From positions 248,001 to 312,000 of the forward strand of contig JBKAGT010000006.1 of the NCBI GenBank assembly GCA_046290495.1: 64,000 bases of DNA. Direction: 5' to 3'. This DNA is from PGYR01 sp046290495 (GTDB taxonomy: Bacteria; Bacteroidota; Ignavibacteria; Kapaibacteriales; UBA2268). The position numbers and the translations under genes were made by a program. The first letter of the stretch is position 1. Every line of letters starts with the position of its first letter. Positions 23,840 to 33,653 of this stretch are shown here, one piece after another. The notes beneath the pieces were generated by a model, which was given only the letters and a program-made list of their open reading frames with translations, ran no database searches and was not told the DNA's origin.

Positions 23840-25255
23840 TTAATCTATAATGCTACTCAACATCCCCTTGAATATAAATCCGTGGAATGGCAATACAGAA
23901 TACCAATACATTCTGCCGAGTAATCCAAGTGGTCTGAAAGTGGCGGTTTGTGTAATTCTGTTTTCATCTACTTTGAACTCTAGCCATGCTTCACCTGGCA
24001 ATTTCATCTCGGCAAGTAATAATAGTCTACCTTCGCTTTTATCAGCATAAAGTACACGCCAAAAGTCTAATGCATCACCAGCAGATAGGGAATTGGGGCT
24101 TGTTCTTCCTCTACGTAGACCAACTCCCCCAACTATTTTATCTAAAAAACCACGTACCTCCCATAACCAATTACCATAGTACCAGCCTTTATCACCTCCA
24201 ATCTGCCATACATTTTCTATGACTCTTTCTCTGTCGTTAATATCAAATGTTTTTACGTCAGTATAAGTACCATGCTCAGGTACTTTGATAAACTCGGAAA
24301 TATCGAAGTCAATCCCACTACTCGCAAATGAGTCTTTCCAGCTAGAAACTATATTGTTGTCTTCTATCCGCTTGAATGCTTTTTGGATTGCTTCCTTAAA
24401 GGAGATAGGTTCTACACCTATTATTCTATTTATATCATGATTTCTACATACTACTTCTACCTTCATACTATCTACTAATGAGCGAGCTAATTTGTAAGAA
24501 GTTGAGGTAACAAAATATAGCCAATAAGATGATAGACGAGGAGTCATTACTGGGACTGTGATTATCGTTCTAATTAGATTACGAACTTCAGCAAACTGAA
24601 GAAGCATTTCCTTATAAGTGAGAATATCGTAGCAACCTATATCATAATTCGAATTGTACAGTTCTTCATTTCCTATTGACTTTCTCAGAAAAGTTAAAAC
24701 GTCTGATATACCTATTGGCTGGCAACGCGTTTGTAGCCATCTAGGAGCTATCATAATAGGTAGTTTTTCTACTAGGTCTCTTATTATTTCAAAAGATGCA
24801 CTTCCAGAGCCGACTATTATTCCTGCTCTGAGGCAGGTAAAATTATATTTCCCTTTCCCTAGCTCATCTTCTACATTTTTTCGAGATTGCAAGTGCTCGG
24901 AAAGCTCGTCTTCATTGATTATACCACTTAGATAAATAACTTGATTAACATTAGTTTCGTTTAGTCTGTCCCTAAAGTTCTGAGCCGACTTTTTCTCGAG
25001 CTCCATATAGTTGTCAGCTGCTGACATAGAGTGAACTAAATAAAATGCTACATCGATATCAATGGGAATAGAGGAGAGCGAATCCTCTTCTAATAGATCA
25101 ATTTCTACAACGGAGATGCTATCTTCTAATGAGTCAGGGTAGCTAAACCTTGATTTGTCTCTTACACAACAGATGACATGTTGACCATCCTCTACTAATA
25201 AGGGGAGTAGTCTTTTACCTATATAACCAGTTGCACCTGTTAGTAATATTCTCAT
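23840..25255 (-). CDS. NAD(P)-dependent SDR with C-terminal DUF2867 domain
   Basis: The 471-residue protein joins an extended, atypical SDR domain (GATGYIGKRLLPLL at 7-20; YLVHSM at about 72-77; an IYLSGI strand) to a DUF2867 domain (about 315-471). Blocks in the latter include GGVGLRRGR, GDALDFWRV, LLLLAEMKLPGEAWLEF and TATFRPLGLLGRMYWYSVLPFH. DUF2867 is a SRPBCC-like lipid or ligand-binding fold with an amphipathic end, so a membrane-lipid-related reductase is plausible. Fusions like this are common in bacteria and are uncharacterised. It stands at the head of a minus-strand run. Confidence 0.9.
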   Translation of the reverse strand: MRILLTGATGYIGKRLLPLLVEDGQHVICCVRDKSRFSYPDSLEDSISVVEIDLLEEDSLSSIPIDIDVAFYLVHSMSAADNYMELEKKSAQNFRDRLNETNVNQVIYLSGIINEDELSEHLQSRKNVEDELGKGKYNFTCLRAGIIVGSGSASFEIIRDLVEKLPIMIAPRWLQTRCQPIGISDVLTFLRKSIGNEELYNSNYDIGCYDILTYKEMLLQFAEVRNLIRTIITVPVMTPRLSSYWLYFVTSTSYKLARSLVDSMKVEVVCRNHDINRIIGVEPISFKEAIQKAFKRIEDNNIVSSWKDSFASSGIDFDISEFIKVPEHGTYTDVKTFDINDRERVIENVWQIGGDKGWYYGNWLWEVRGFLDKIVGGVGLRRGRTSPNSLSAGDALDFWRVLYADKSEGRLLLLAEMKLPGEAWLEFKVDENRITQTATFRPLGLLGRMYWYSVLPFHGFIFKGMLSSIID

Positions 25256-25374
25256 TTAGTTTTGGGTTTGATGGTGTTCAGCTATTAGAATATAAGTAAT
25301 TAAATGAAAAGTATTGTGACTAGAATAAAGTATTTAACTCCTTATTCGTTATATTTGATTACAACTGTTTTGTA

Positions 25375-25626
25375 ATGTATGAATATAATACTATGAATAA
25401 CAATCTATCAAACTCAAAAGTCGAATTGATACAATGGTTAGCCTCATTGGAAGATGAGACAATTATTTCTGACCAACTTGCCCTAAGAAATAAATTGGAT
25501 AGTGACTGGTGGTCCAAAATATCTGACTCTGAAAAGGCCTCTATCAAAAAGGGCTTAAGTGATATGGACAACAATAATACTATATCTAACTCAGAAGTAA
25601 AGAAGTTGTATGAAAAATGGTTATGA
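25375..25626 (+). CDS. Addiction-module antitoxin-like protein, no toxin partner
   Basis: The 83-residue acidic protein matches the pattern of the small RelB-like 'addiction module component' family. An N-terminal helix (SKVELIQWLASLEDETIISDQL) is followed by the signature WWSKISDSEKASIKKGLSDMDNN, TISNSEVKKLYEKWL. Start could be ATG 25375 or ATG 25393. The usual ParE/RelE toxin gene is missing: the sequence after the stop has only an overlapping frame with no RelE features. It may be an orphan antitoxin left by partial loss of a toxin-antitoxin pair. Confidence 0.75.
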   Translation: MYEYNTMNNNLSNSKVELIQWLASLEDETIISDQLALRNKLDSDWWSKISDSEKASIKKGLSDMDNNNTISNSEVKKLYEKWL

Positions 25627-25749
25627 AATCAGCTATATGTGTAATGCAAAACAAGTATTGAATAAGAAATTTTTACTTGGAAGTCAACTTTTCAAGGGCA
25701 AATGTAAAATAACTAGCTTTTGTAATATTTATACAGTGCTATCGCAATG

Positions 25750-26547
25750 TCATTTCTTTTTTTTATTTTTCTTCATTAAATCTTCGATCTCCTCATTTAA
25801 ATTGGATTCTTTTTTTACGGAAAAGAAATCAATTGATGCTACATCTTTTAAGACTGTTTCTAGTTCATAAATAATTTCTCTGAGCTCCACATTAGGAATT
25901 TGTTTAGATTCCCTTTCTCATAAAGGTGATATTTTCCTACTTTCTTTAACCAGATTTTAACTTCATTATCTAAAGTCTTTAATATTTTTTTAAAGTCTTT
26001 GGATAACATTATTTTATCTTTATATATTATATTGCTATACTCTAAATCTCTAATTGCAAATCTTCGGTATATTACATCACCTATTGCCATTAATATACTA
26101 ATATCATTTTCATAATCTAAAAGCACATAATTCTGATTAGTGTCGATTATTTGATTCGCAGTAAATTTATTCTTTGAAGGTTTAAAATCAAATTGCCTTA
26201 AAATTTTTCTTATATGGGTAGGAATTAACCTATTACTTGATAAATTTTTAATATTTATTTTATCTATTTGGTCCTTATTAAAAACTATTGGATAGTCTAA
26301 TACTGATTTGTCAATTTTCTTTTCAATATTGTCTATTAAATTTATATGATTACCATCAAGTGTAAAAACTCTTCGAGAGTCCTTTAAATAATTATTATTG
26401 AAGTATATTAAAGAAGGTTTAAAATTGAAAAGCCCATCAATTAATTCTATTAGAGCATTAACTTCTGTATCTACTAAGGGAGAAGGTTTATATTTTACAT
26501 AGGTAAATAGGAAGAACTAACCCTACTATGCCGATTACGTATTCCAT
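25750..26547 (-). pseudogene. Pseudogene with two frameshifts (unknown membrane-anchored protein)
   Basis: Three minus-strand frames join into one coherent protein of about 260 residues. ATG 26545-26547 opens a membrane helix (MEYVIGIVGLVLPIYL) that runs into a stop at 26488-26490. One base over, coding continues from about 26500 (YVKYKPSPLVDTEVNALIEL) to about 25925 (KVGKYHLYE), with no start of its own. A second shift near the AAAGGG at 25912-25925 leads to the true C-terminus (SKQIPNVELREIIYELETV, then a Lys-rich tail), stop 25750-25752. Both shifts are single-base, in opposite directions. I do not recognise the family. Sequencing error at homopolymers is an alternative to real decay. Confidence 0.7.
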
Positions 26548-26566
26548 CGCTTGAATTTCTTTTTTC

Positions 26567-26599
26567 AAAAAAATCCCCATTCTTTTCAGAACAGGGATT
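26567..26599 (-). terminator. Intrinsic terminator of nrdJ
   Basis: On the minus strand AATCCC/GGGATT (26594-26599 with 26572-26577) encloses a second stem, TTCT/AGAA, and is followed by seven T. It lies 20 bases past the nrdJ stop codon. Confidence 0.8.
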
Positions 26600-26618
26600 G
26601 TAAATATCATCTAACTTT

Positions 26619-29600
26619 TTACGAACAGCCGCTCGTCGTGCCGCAGTCCTCGCAGACAGTACAGCTACCGTTTCGCTTCACTCGAGACGAGCTACAAGTA
26701 GAGCACATTTCACCTGTATAGCCTAAGCTCATTGCTTCTTTAATCTCAGCACTTCTAGCGTTACCACCACTTGTAGTGTTAGTAGTTACCGCTTTCAGTT
26801 TTAGAGTTGAAGGGCTGTCTAATCTATTTTTTGCTATGTCCTTCTCATCTGGCTGATTGCCTTCGTTTCCGCTATTGCCTTTTGCTTCTATTTCTTGCAA
26901 TTGTTCTGCAGCATCCGTGTTTAGCTCTGTTTTGTCAGCGTCATTGTCAAATACATGAACCAAGTCATTTCTCTGCAAGTAATCGTAGCCCAAAGTACGG
27001 AACACATAATCTAAGATAGATGTAGAGTTCTTTATAGCTTCGTGACCTTGTACCATACCCGCTGGCTCGAACCTAGTGAAAGTGAATGTATCAACAAGCT
27101 CTTCCAATGGCACACCATATTGCAATGCTTTAGAAGCTAAAATTGCAAAACTGTTAAGCATACCTCGATATGCTGCACCTTCTTTGTACATATCGATGAA
27201 GATTTCACCTAATTGGCCATCTTCATACTCACCAGTTCTAAGGAATATTTTGTGACCACCAACTGTCGCTTCTCTGATGATACCTTTTCTTCTCTTAGGT
27301 AGCTTGTATCTTTGTGATTGGCGAACTAATTTGCCTTCTCTGTGCTCATGTAATTCCTTCGCACCAAGTGTTTCATCTAATGTATGCTCATCACCCAATA
27401 GTACTACTTCGTCCATGCCGTCATAGTTTGCTGAGTTCAATGGTTGAGATAATTTAGAACCATCTCTGTAAAGGGCAATTGCTTTCAACATCAGTTTCCA
27501 TGATTTCATGTGTACTTCGCTGATGTTGTTAACTGATGCGTCACCAGACATATTCACAGTCTTAGATATTGCACCAGAAATAAATGGTTGTGCAGCAGCC
27601 ATCATCTTAACGTGACCCATGTAAGAGATTGATCTCTCGCCTTTCTTACCGCACTTATTAGCACAGTCGAATATTGGCAAATGCTCTTCTTTCAAGTGTG
27701 GTGCACCTTCAATCATCATAGTACCACATACATAGTCATTTGCTTCTTCTATCTCTTCAGCAGTGAAGCCAAGAGCAGCTAAAACATTTAGATTTGAGTC
27801 AGCAATTTCTTCATCGCTAAGCCCAATCTTCATCATAAAGTCTTCGCCTAGAGACCATTTGTTGAATGCAAACTTGATATCGAACACATCGTCTAATTGG
27901 TCTTCTACTAATTTGATTTTATCTTCAGTAAATCCTTTTTCAATCAATGATGCTTTGTTGATTGCTGGGCAACCCACTAAAGTACCATGACCTTTACTGT
28001 ATTTTACTATTTCTTCTATCTCAGTTTCAGTGTAGCCAAGTTTAACTAATGCTTTTCTTACAGATTGATTTACAATCTTGAAGTATCCACCACCAGCTAA
28101 TTTTTTGTACTTCACAACAGCAAAGTCTGGCTCGATACCTGTAGTATCACAATCCATAACTAATCCAATAGTACCAGTAGGAGCAATAACGGTAACTTGT
28201 GCGTTTCTGTAACCGTGGTTTTCACCCATTTCTAAAGCATTATCCCAAACTTCTCTCGCTGCTACTAACATATCTTGAGGACAGAATCTAGTGTCAATAC
28301 CTTGTGGTCTGATTGTCAGACCTTCATACTCAGAAGTCTTAGCATTGTAAGAAGCTCTTCTGTGGTTACGAATTACTTTAAGCATGTGCTTAGAGTTTAA
28401 TTCATATTCTGGGAAGGTGCCAAGCTCTTTAGCCATTTCAGCTGAAGTAGTATATGCCTGTCCACAAAGTATAGAAGTCAAAGCACCTGTCCAAGCTAAT
28501 GCTTCTTGAGAATCGTAAGGAATACCATTTACCATTAGTAATGTTCCAATGTTAGCATACCCAAGACCCAATGTTCTGAATTTGTAGCTTAAGTCAGCTA
28601 CTTTCTTCGATGGGAATTGTGCCATTAGCACTGATATTTCTAATATTACAGTCCAAACTCTAATCGCATGTTTGTAACCTTCTATATCAAATTCGTTTGT
28701 TTCTTCATTGTAGAACTTCATTAAGTTCAAACTAGCTAAGTTACAAGCAGTATCATCCAAGAACATATACTCAGAACAAGGATTAGAAGCATTGATTCTA
28801 CCAGACTCTGGGCAAGTGTGCCACTCGTTGATTGTAGTATCGTATTGTAATCCTGGGTCAGCTGATTTCCAAGCTGATAAGTTAATTTTGTTCCAAAGGT
28901 CTCTTGCTCTTACTCTTTTTACGCGCTTGTCGTCAGTTCTCCACTTCAGTTCCCATTCTTCATCAGCTTCTACAGCTTTCATAAAGTCGTTAGTTACTCT
29001 TACGGAGTTATTAGCATTTTGACCACTAATTGTGTTGTAAGCTTCGCTCTCATAGTGAGTATCATACTCTTCTATATCGATAGAAGTAAATCCTTGTTTT
29101 ACTAAATCAAGCACTCTGTCAATATAGTTAAGAGGAACACCACGATGTACAGCTCGTTTTACTAAATCTTTCAAATTGTTATTGTTCTCTACATCAGCGC
29201 TGTTAGTTATTGCCTCTTCCATGATAGCTGATAAGAAAACCTTATTAATCTTAGAACCAGTTACTAGTGCGGCAACTTTCTCTTCTTCTTTTGCTTTCCA
29301 CTCTATAAACTCCTCTACGTCTGGGTGATCTATGTCAACCACTACCATCTTTGCTGCACGCCTTGTAGTCCCACCTGATTTGATTGCCCCAGCGGCTTTA
29401 TCAAATATTTTCAAGAAGCTCATCATTCCAGAAGATACCCCCCCTCCTGATAATGGTTCTTCGCTACTTCTTATTTGTGAGAAGTTTGACCCAGTACCGC
29501 TACCGAATTTGAAGATTCTTGCTTCGCGAGTAATTAGGTCAAATATACCACCTTCATTAAGCATGTCATCTCCAACAGACTGAATGAAACATGCGTGGGG

Positions 29601-30137
29601 TTGTGGTCTTGTGTAAGCGTCCTTTGATTTCTCAACTTTTCCATTGTCGGGGTTAACATAGTAATGACCTTGCTTGTTGCCAGTTATGCCATAAGCAAAA
29701 TTAAGACCTGTATTGAACCACTGTGGTGAGTTTGGCGCAGCTGATTGATTGAGAAGCATGTATGCAGCTTCTTCATAAAAGATTTCAGCGTCTTTTTTAG
29801 TATCGAAGTAGTTATATTTTTCACCCCAGTGTCTCCAAGTGCCAGCCAAACGGTGAACAACTTGTTTTACGGAGTTTTCAGTGCCAGTAACCTGGTCTCC
29901 ATTTTCATCCAATATTTTCTTTCCGTCTTCATCGAACTGAGGAACTCCAGCCTTCCTAAAATACTTTTGAGCTAAAATGTCTGTGGCCATTTGAGACCAA
30001 CCTGTTGGAACTTCTACATTCTTCATGTCGAAAACTGCAGATCCGTCTGGATTTTTTATTGAAGACGAACGATGAGTGTATTTGAACAAGTCGTATACGC
30101 TACTGTCATCCTTGGTGAAATATCTAGAAAATTTCAT
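26619..30137 (-). CDS. nrdJ: Adenosylcobalamin-dependent ribonucleotide reductase (class II)
   Basis: This 1172-residue enzyme reduces ribonucleoside di- or triphosphates to deoxy forms using a radical from adenosylcobalamin, so it works with or without oxygen. Cys183 (PHACFIQ) is the first redox Cys. The active-site NPCSE at 452-456 supplies the radical Cys454 and Glu456. The conserved loop VIAPTGTIG lies near residue 650. A TSCPD domain and a Cys-rich C-terminus (MCSTCSSSRVKRNGSC, CEDCGTTSGCS) shuttle electrons or bind zinc. It dispenses with NrdB. No recognisable cobalamin riboswitch precedes it. It has its own terminator. Confidence 0.97.
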   Translation of the reverse strand: MKFSRYFTKDDSSVYDLFKYTHRSSSIKNPDGSAVFDMKNVEVPTGWSQMATDILAQKYFRKAGVPQFDEDGKKILDENGDQVTGTENSVKQVVHRLAGTWRHWGEKYNYFDTKKDAEIFYEEAAYMLLNQSAAPNSPQWFNTGLNFAYGITGNKQGHYYVNPDNGKVEKSKDAYTRPQPHACFIQSVGDDMLNEGGIFDLITREARIFKFGSGTGSNFSQIRSSEEPLSGGGVSSGMMSFLKIFDKAAGAIKSGGTTRRAAKMVVVDIDHPDVEEFIEWKAKEEEKVAALVTGSKINKVFLSAIMEEAITNSADVENNNNLKDLVKRAVHRGVPLNYIDRVLDLVKQGFTSIDIEEYDTHYESEAYNTISGQNANNSVRVTNDFMKAVEADEEWELKWRTDDKRVKRVRARDLWNKINLSAWKSADPGLQYDTTINEWHTCPESGRINASNPCSEYMFLDDTACNLASLNLMKFYNEETNEFDIEGYKHAIRVWTVILEISVLMAQFPSKKVADLSYKFRTLGLGYANIGTLLMVNGIPYDSQEALAWTGALTSILCGQAYTTSAEMAKELGTFPEYELNSKHMLKVIRNHRRASYNAKTSEYEGLTIRPQGIDTRFCPQDMLVAAREVWDNALEMGENHGYRNAQVTVIAPTGTIGLVMDCDTTGIEPDFAVVKYKKLAGGGYFKIVNQSVRKALVKLGYTETEIEEIVKYSKGHGTLVGCPAINKASLIEKGFTEDKIKLVEDQLDDVFDIKFAFNKWSLGEDFMMKIGLSDEEIADSNLNVLAALGFTAEEIEEANDYVCGTMMIEGAPHLKEEHLPIFDCANKCGKKGERSISYMGHVKMMAAAQPFISGAISKTVNMSGDASVNNISEVHMKSWKLMLKAIALYRDGSKLSQPLNSANYDGMDEVVLLGDEHTLDETLGAKELHEHREGKLVRQSQRYKLPKRRKGIIREATVGGHKIFLRTGEYEDGQLGEIFIDMYKEGAAYRGMLNSFAILASKALQYGVPLEELVDTFTFTRFEPAGMVQGHEAIKNSTSILDYVFRTLGYDYLQRNDLVHVFDNDADKTELNTDAAEQLQEIEAKGNSGNEGNQPDEKDIAKNRLDSPSTLKLKAVTTNTTSGGNARSAEIKEAMSLGYTGEMCSTCSSSRVKRNGSCTVCEDCGTTSGCS

Positions 30138-30499
30138 GTCGAGGCACCTGAAAATAAATTAATAACTACTTGATTTTACTTAGCATAACACGGGGATATT
30201 ATGAACTTGCCTTTTCTCACTTTTCAACAAGTGGCTACTTCGGCAATTTATAGTTTATAATAATATTAAAACTAAGTGGATGCAATAAATAGCAAAAGCG
30301 AATAGATTGCAAGGGAGAATTATCCACACCAATAAAACTTGGTACATTCAATTTTCCACAATTACACTTACGTAGTTTTATCCATTTTGGATCAGTCGAA
30401 TTATGCTGCAATTCTAAAATATAGAATAATAACGAGTGATGCAAATTGTAATTGTATTTTTCTTTCCTAAGGTATTATAAACTATGAAGCTTATGCTTA
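30138..30499. other. Gap between nrdJ and nosY: nrdJ promoter, no confident gene
   Basis: These 362 bases hold the nrdJ promoter/leader (minus strand) and the 3' region of the nos operon. A minus-strand frame at 30235-30444 could encode 69 residues, with a CNCGKLNVPSFIGVDN segment, but it lacks a ribosome site and resembles no family I know. A small hairpin CACTT/AAGTG (30218-30222 with 30229-30233) lies about 80 bases before the nrdJ start. No terminator with a T tract was found after nosY. Confidence 0.5.
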
Positions 30500-31282
30500 T
30501 TAAAAGTCCTTTTTCATAGAAACCCTATTTATAAAGTAGAGTGGAATTAATACCCATATTGCTAAAGCTACAAAAGAAAGTAAATAACCAAGATAGCTAC
30601 CAAAGAATTTGTTAAATACAGCGCCAGTATAACCAAGCAGTGCAGAAATGTCTAATTTGAGCATCAGTAATATTCTTGAAAGGTCAATTGGATTTAAAAA
30701 AGTAAGTGCTAGTGATATTTTCTCAAGAGGATAGTTACTCAACATAGAAAGCAAATAAAGCTGTACTCCGTCATACACTAGTGCCAATAGGAGCCAAGAT
30801 AGAATAGATATACCAAAGCCCTTGATTTTATCATCAGTTATTAGTGAAATCAAAAATGAAAGAGCTGAGAAAATGAATGTCAAGAAAACACCTACAACTA
30901 ATAATATAGCAAGTAATTCAAAGTTTATATGGTTTGTAAGTGAATGTATAAGGAATGGAATAAAAACTCCTAGAGCATATCCCAATGATAGTGATAAAGT
31001 CATACCGAAGTACTGACCTAAAAATATATCTTTTCTCTTAATTGGTTGAGCCAAAAGTAATTCAGTAAATTCTCTTGAGTTATAAAAATTAACAGTTCCG
31101 AATATAGTTGCTATCAGAGGACATAATATAACTACGATATTGAGTAACCCAACTACAGTGTTGTCACTATCACCGGTTATGTATAGTAATCCTTGGGTAG
31201 CTATTAAGAAGAAAGCCAAGTAGATAAGTGTCCACTTGCTTCTAAGTAGATCGTTAAAACTATACTTTAATATTTTCAGCAT
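30500..31282 (-). CDS. nosY: NosY, ABC transporter permease for NosZ copper-site maturation
   Basis: The 260-residue protein has six hydrophobic helices (about residues 16-36, 42-65, 95-118, 123-146, 150-176 and 228-252) and the NosY-type start MLKILKYSFNDLLRSKW. With NosF it forms the inner-membrane ABC transporter needed to assemble the CuZ sulfide-copper centre of nitrous oxide reductase, together with NosD. It is the last gene of the nos operon and overlaps nosF by 23 bases, so translation is coupled. Confidence 0.93.
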   Translation of the reverse strand: MLKILKYSFNDLLRSKWTLIYLAFFLIATQGLLYITGDSDNTVVGLLNIVVILCPLIATIFGTVNFYNSREFTELLLAQPIKRKDIFLGQYFGMTLSLSLGYALGVFIPFLIHSLTNHINFELLAILLVVGVFLTFIFSALSFLISLITDDKIKGFGISILSWLLLALVYDGVQLYLLSMLSNYPLEKISLALTFLNPIDLSRILLMLKLDISALLGYTGAVFNKFFGSYLGYLLSFVALAIWVLIPLYFINRVSMKKDF

Positions 31283-31982
31283 TTTTCTGCTCCAATAAGT
31301 TTGCTATTGCAGTTTCTAAATTGATTGCACCAGTGAATTCCTTAATCTCTGGTATAGTTCCACGGAAGTGAATTTTGCCTTCTAAAAGGTATAAAATCTC
31401 ATCGGACAGATCTTCTACTAAGCTCATGATATGCGTTGTTATGAGTATATTTTTTCCTTTTTTTCGCTCCTCTAAAATGAGATTCTTAAGCCTAACTAGC
31501 GCTATGGGATCTAATCCAGTCGATGGTTCATCCAATACAATCACTGGATTATCATACATCATTGCCAATGTAATATTAACTTTTTGCTTTGTTCCACCTG
31601 ATAAATGCTTTATTTTTTTATCTAAATGAGATTTCAAATCAAAAAGTTCGATTAGTTTCTTCTCTTCTGAATTCCCACCTCTAATGTCCTTTATAAGTTC
31701 TATCAGATTGTTGATGGTTAAATTCTCAGGGAATCTTGCTATTTGAGGAAGATAGCTAATGTCCTTTTTGTAATTCCACTCTTTCTTTATCGGTTTGCCG
31801 TCGAATATTATCTCGCCATTGTTGGGGTAAACCATACCCAATAACATTTTGATAAGAGTTGTTTTACCCGAGCCATTTGGCCCAAGTATAGCAGATATAC
31901 CGCCTCCACTGACTTCAGTTGTTACGCCCTTCAGAACGTCTAACTTTCCGAATGATTTATATATGTCTTGGAACTGAATCAT
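31260..31982 (-). CDS. nosF: NosF, ABC transporter ATP-binding protein
   Basis: The 240-residue ATPase has Walker A GPNGSGKTT (34-42), the ABC signature LSGGTKQK (about 127-134), Walker B VIVLDEP and the switch-His region LITTHIM. It is the size of NosF, and energises the NosFY transporter in copper-site maturation. It overlaps nosD by 26 bases and nosY by 23 bases. Confidence 0.95.
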   Translation of the reverse strand: MIQFQDIYKSFGKLDVLKGVTTEVSGGGISAILGPNGSGKTTLIKMLLGMVYPNNGEIIFDGKPIKKEWNYKKDISYLPQIARFPENLTINNLIELIKDIRGGNSEEKKLIELFDLKSHLDKKIKHLSGGTKQKVNITLAMMYDNPVIVLDEPSTGLDPIALVRLKNLILEERKKGKNILITTHIMSLVEDLSDEILYLLEGKIHFRGTIPEIKEFTGAINLETAIANLLEQKNAENIKV

Positions 31983-33219
31983 TGTCTATCTTCTTCACCA
32001 TTGGTTTTACATCTTTCAAATTATCTGGAGTGAGGACAGGAACAATGTTTTCTATGAAGTTCAGTAGCTCTATAAAAAAACTTCTAAGCAGTATTATTGC
32101 TTCGGGAGTATATCCCAAAACCTGAGAGAAAAATTTGACTGGACGGTGAGGAATATCACCTATTCCGTCATTATCTAAGTCGTAACCACTGTAATCACTC
32201 CAGTAATTTTTTTCGTACAAGTTGTAGTTACGAGCATTTTGATTAGTTGATATGTTGAATGTATTGCCGATAAAATTATTGTAGGTAATAGTATCCTGCT
32301 CAGAGCTACTCATCATCTGCATAGCCCATCCATTCTTAATAAAGTCGTTGTTGTGTATATTTATTCTTATGGCACTTTCGCCATATATCGCTTTTGTATT
32401 TCCGTAAAATAAGTTGTTGTGTACTTTACTGTCTTTTATTTCTTTAAGTAATAGTCCGAATGAAGTAGGACCCCAATTATTTACAAACTTGTTGCCTACC
32501 ATCTCTATATTGTCCGAATACATTACAGCTACTCCTGCGCCATTCTCTTCAAATGTGTTATTCTTATACACATTGAAATTACTAAACATAAAGTGAAGTC
32601 CGTAACGTAAGTTGCCCTTGCTGTGATTGTTTTCTATCACAGAATTATCACAAAATTCGAAATATAGACCATCTCTGTGACCAGAAACATAATTGTTTTT
32701 GATTGTCATATCTTTGCTGTACCAAGCGTGTATAGCATTTGCACTATTCATCTCTTTAACAGCATTGCTTTTCAGCACATTGTCATTAATAACACTTCCC
32801 TTGGATTTGGCAAGGTAAATACCAAAGAAAGTATTGTTAAATTTATTGTCGATTATATTTATGTAATCACCACCATCAATATCTATCGCCGCTCTGTCTT
32901 CCACAAAGCTTCGTTTCAAATCGGATAGCTCCATTTTAGTAATAGTAACCGAATCGGCAGTAATAGTGAATATCTTCTTACCATCTTTTGATTTGATTCT
33001 TGGATAATTCTCACCAATTATCACAATTCCTTTATCTATTAGCATCTCTGACTCTTCGTAAGTTCCCTTGGATACTAGTAGTGTATCACCTTCAGTACTT
33101 GCTTCTATTGCCTTGCCAATAGAGTTGTAGTCACCATCATTGCTTACACGTATTGTCTCAGACTGCAAAGAGTTACCGAGAGCAATTAATAACATCGATA
33201 TGAAGATTATTTTCATCAT
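31957..33219 (-). CDS. nosD: NosD, periplasmic beta-helix maturation protein
   Basis: The 420-residue protein has a signal peptide (about residues 1-20) and then a right-handed beta-helix made of NosD/parallel-beta-helix repeats (NNYVSGHRDGLYFEFCDNSVIENN, KGNLRYGLHFMFSNFNVYKNN and others), from about 40 to 350. The C-terminal RPVKFFSQVLGYTPEAIILLRSFF block is typical of NosD, where it docks on the NosFY transporter. It is needed to build the CuZ centre of NosZ. It overlaps nosL by 4 bases. Confidence 0.95.
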   Translation of the reverse strand: MMKIIFISMLLIALGNSLQSETIRVSNDGDYNSIGKAIEASTEGDTLLVSKGTYEESEMLIDKGIVIIGENYPRIKSKDGKKIFTITADSVTITKMELSDLKRSFVEDRAAIDIDGGDYINIIDNKFNNTFFGIYLAKSKGSVINDNVLKSNAVKEMNSANAIHAWYSKDMTIKNNYVSGHRDGLYFEFCDNSVIENNHSKGNLRYGLHFMFSNFNVYKNNTFEENGAGVAVMYSDNIEMVGNKFVNNWGPTSFGLLLKEIKDSKVHNNLFYGNTKAIYGESAIRINIHNNDFIKNGWAMQMMSSSEQDTITYNNFIGNTFNISTNQNARNYNLYEKNYWSDYSGYDLDNDGIGDIPHRPVKFFSQVLGYTPEAIILLRSFFIELLNFIENIVPVLTPDNLKDVKPMVKKIDNDSVPRHI

Positions 33220-33653
33220 TGAAATTTAGTTTTTAGCTCATCCCAATTATATATCACGCCATCCCATTCTTTTTGCAATTCCTTAGCTTTTTCAGCATTC
33301 TCGAAAGCTGCCAAATTAGCACCCATTGGGCTCTGAATTTTTTCACTTACTAAAAACGCTACATCAGTTACTGGTATTAGTGTATTGGGTTTAGACATAT
33401 CCATAACATAGTAATTGTTTACATCTTTATCAGAGTAACTCTCATTTCTATTATAATCTCTTACCAGACACTCTATTGAACAAAATTTATATGCTTTTCC
33501 AGTTTCTAATACTAACTGTGATGCAAATCTATCATCTGATATAGTCATTGTACAGAAATCACAGTTTTCATTACCGTAATCTATTTGTTGTGGCTCAGTA
33601 GAACACGAAGCCAACAATAAAATCAAAGCCAATATACTAAGCAGCTTTTTCAT
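33216..33653 (-). CDS. nosL: NosL, copper(I) chaperone lipoprotein
   Basis: The 145-residue lipoprotein has a type II signal peptide with lipid-attachment Cys17 (LLASC). The NosL copper motif CDFCTM (Cys31, Cys34, Met36) and a second conserved pair, Cys58 and Cys62 (FCSIEC), follow. NosL binds Cu(I) and delivers it to NosZ. The GANLAAFENAEKAKELQKEWDG segment near the end is also typical. It overlaps the upstream membrane-protein gene by 17 bases and nosD by 4. Confidence 0.95.
   Translation of the reverse strand: MKKLLSILALILLLASCSTEPQQIDYGNENCDFCTMTISDDRFASQLVLETGKAYKFCSIECLVRDYNRNESYSDKDVNNYYVMDMSKPNTLIPVTDVAFLVSEKIQSPMGANLAAFENAEKAKELQKEWDGVIYNWDELKTKFQ

Noticed and set aside
25610..25870. 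Frame overlapping the antitoxin-like gene as a possible toxin
   Set aside because: The translation has long Phe/Ser-rich runs, no RelE/ParE pattern, and lies opposite to the pseudogene's real coding strand.
30138..30300. Cobalamin riboswitch upstream of the B12-dependent nrdJ
   Set aside because: A GCCACTT stretch followed by an AAGTG arm and GAAAAGGC is loosely reminiscent, but the B12-box (AG..GACCTGCC type) and the rest of the conserved core are missing. The structure is too weak to call.
30235..30444. Small 69-residue gene between nrdJ and nosY
   Set aside because: It has no ribosome site and no family resemblance. Its C-terminal part overlaps the probable nrdJ leader. Left as a note in the intergenic entry.
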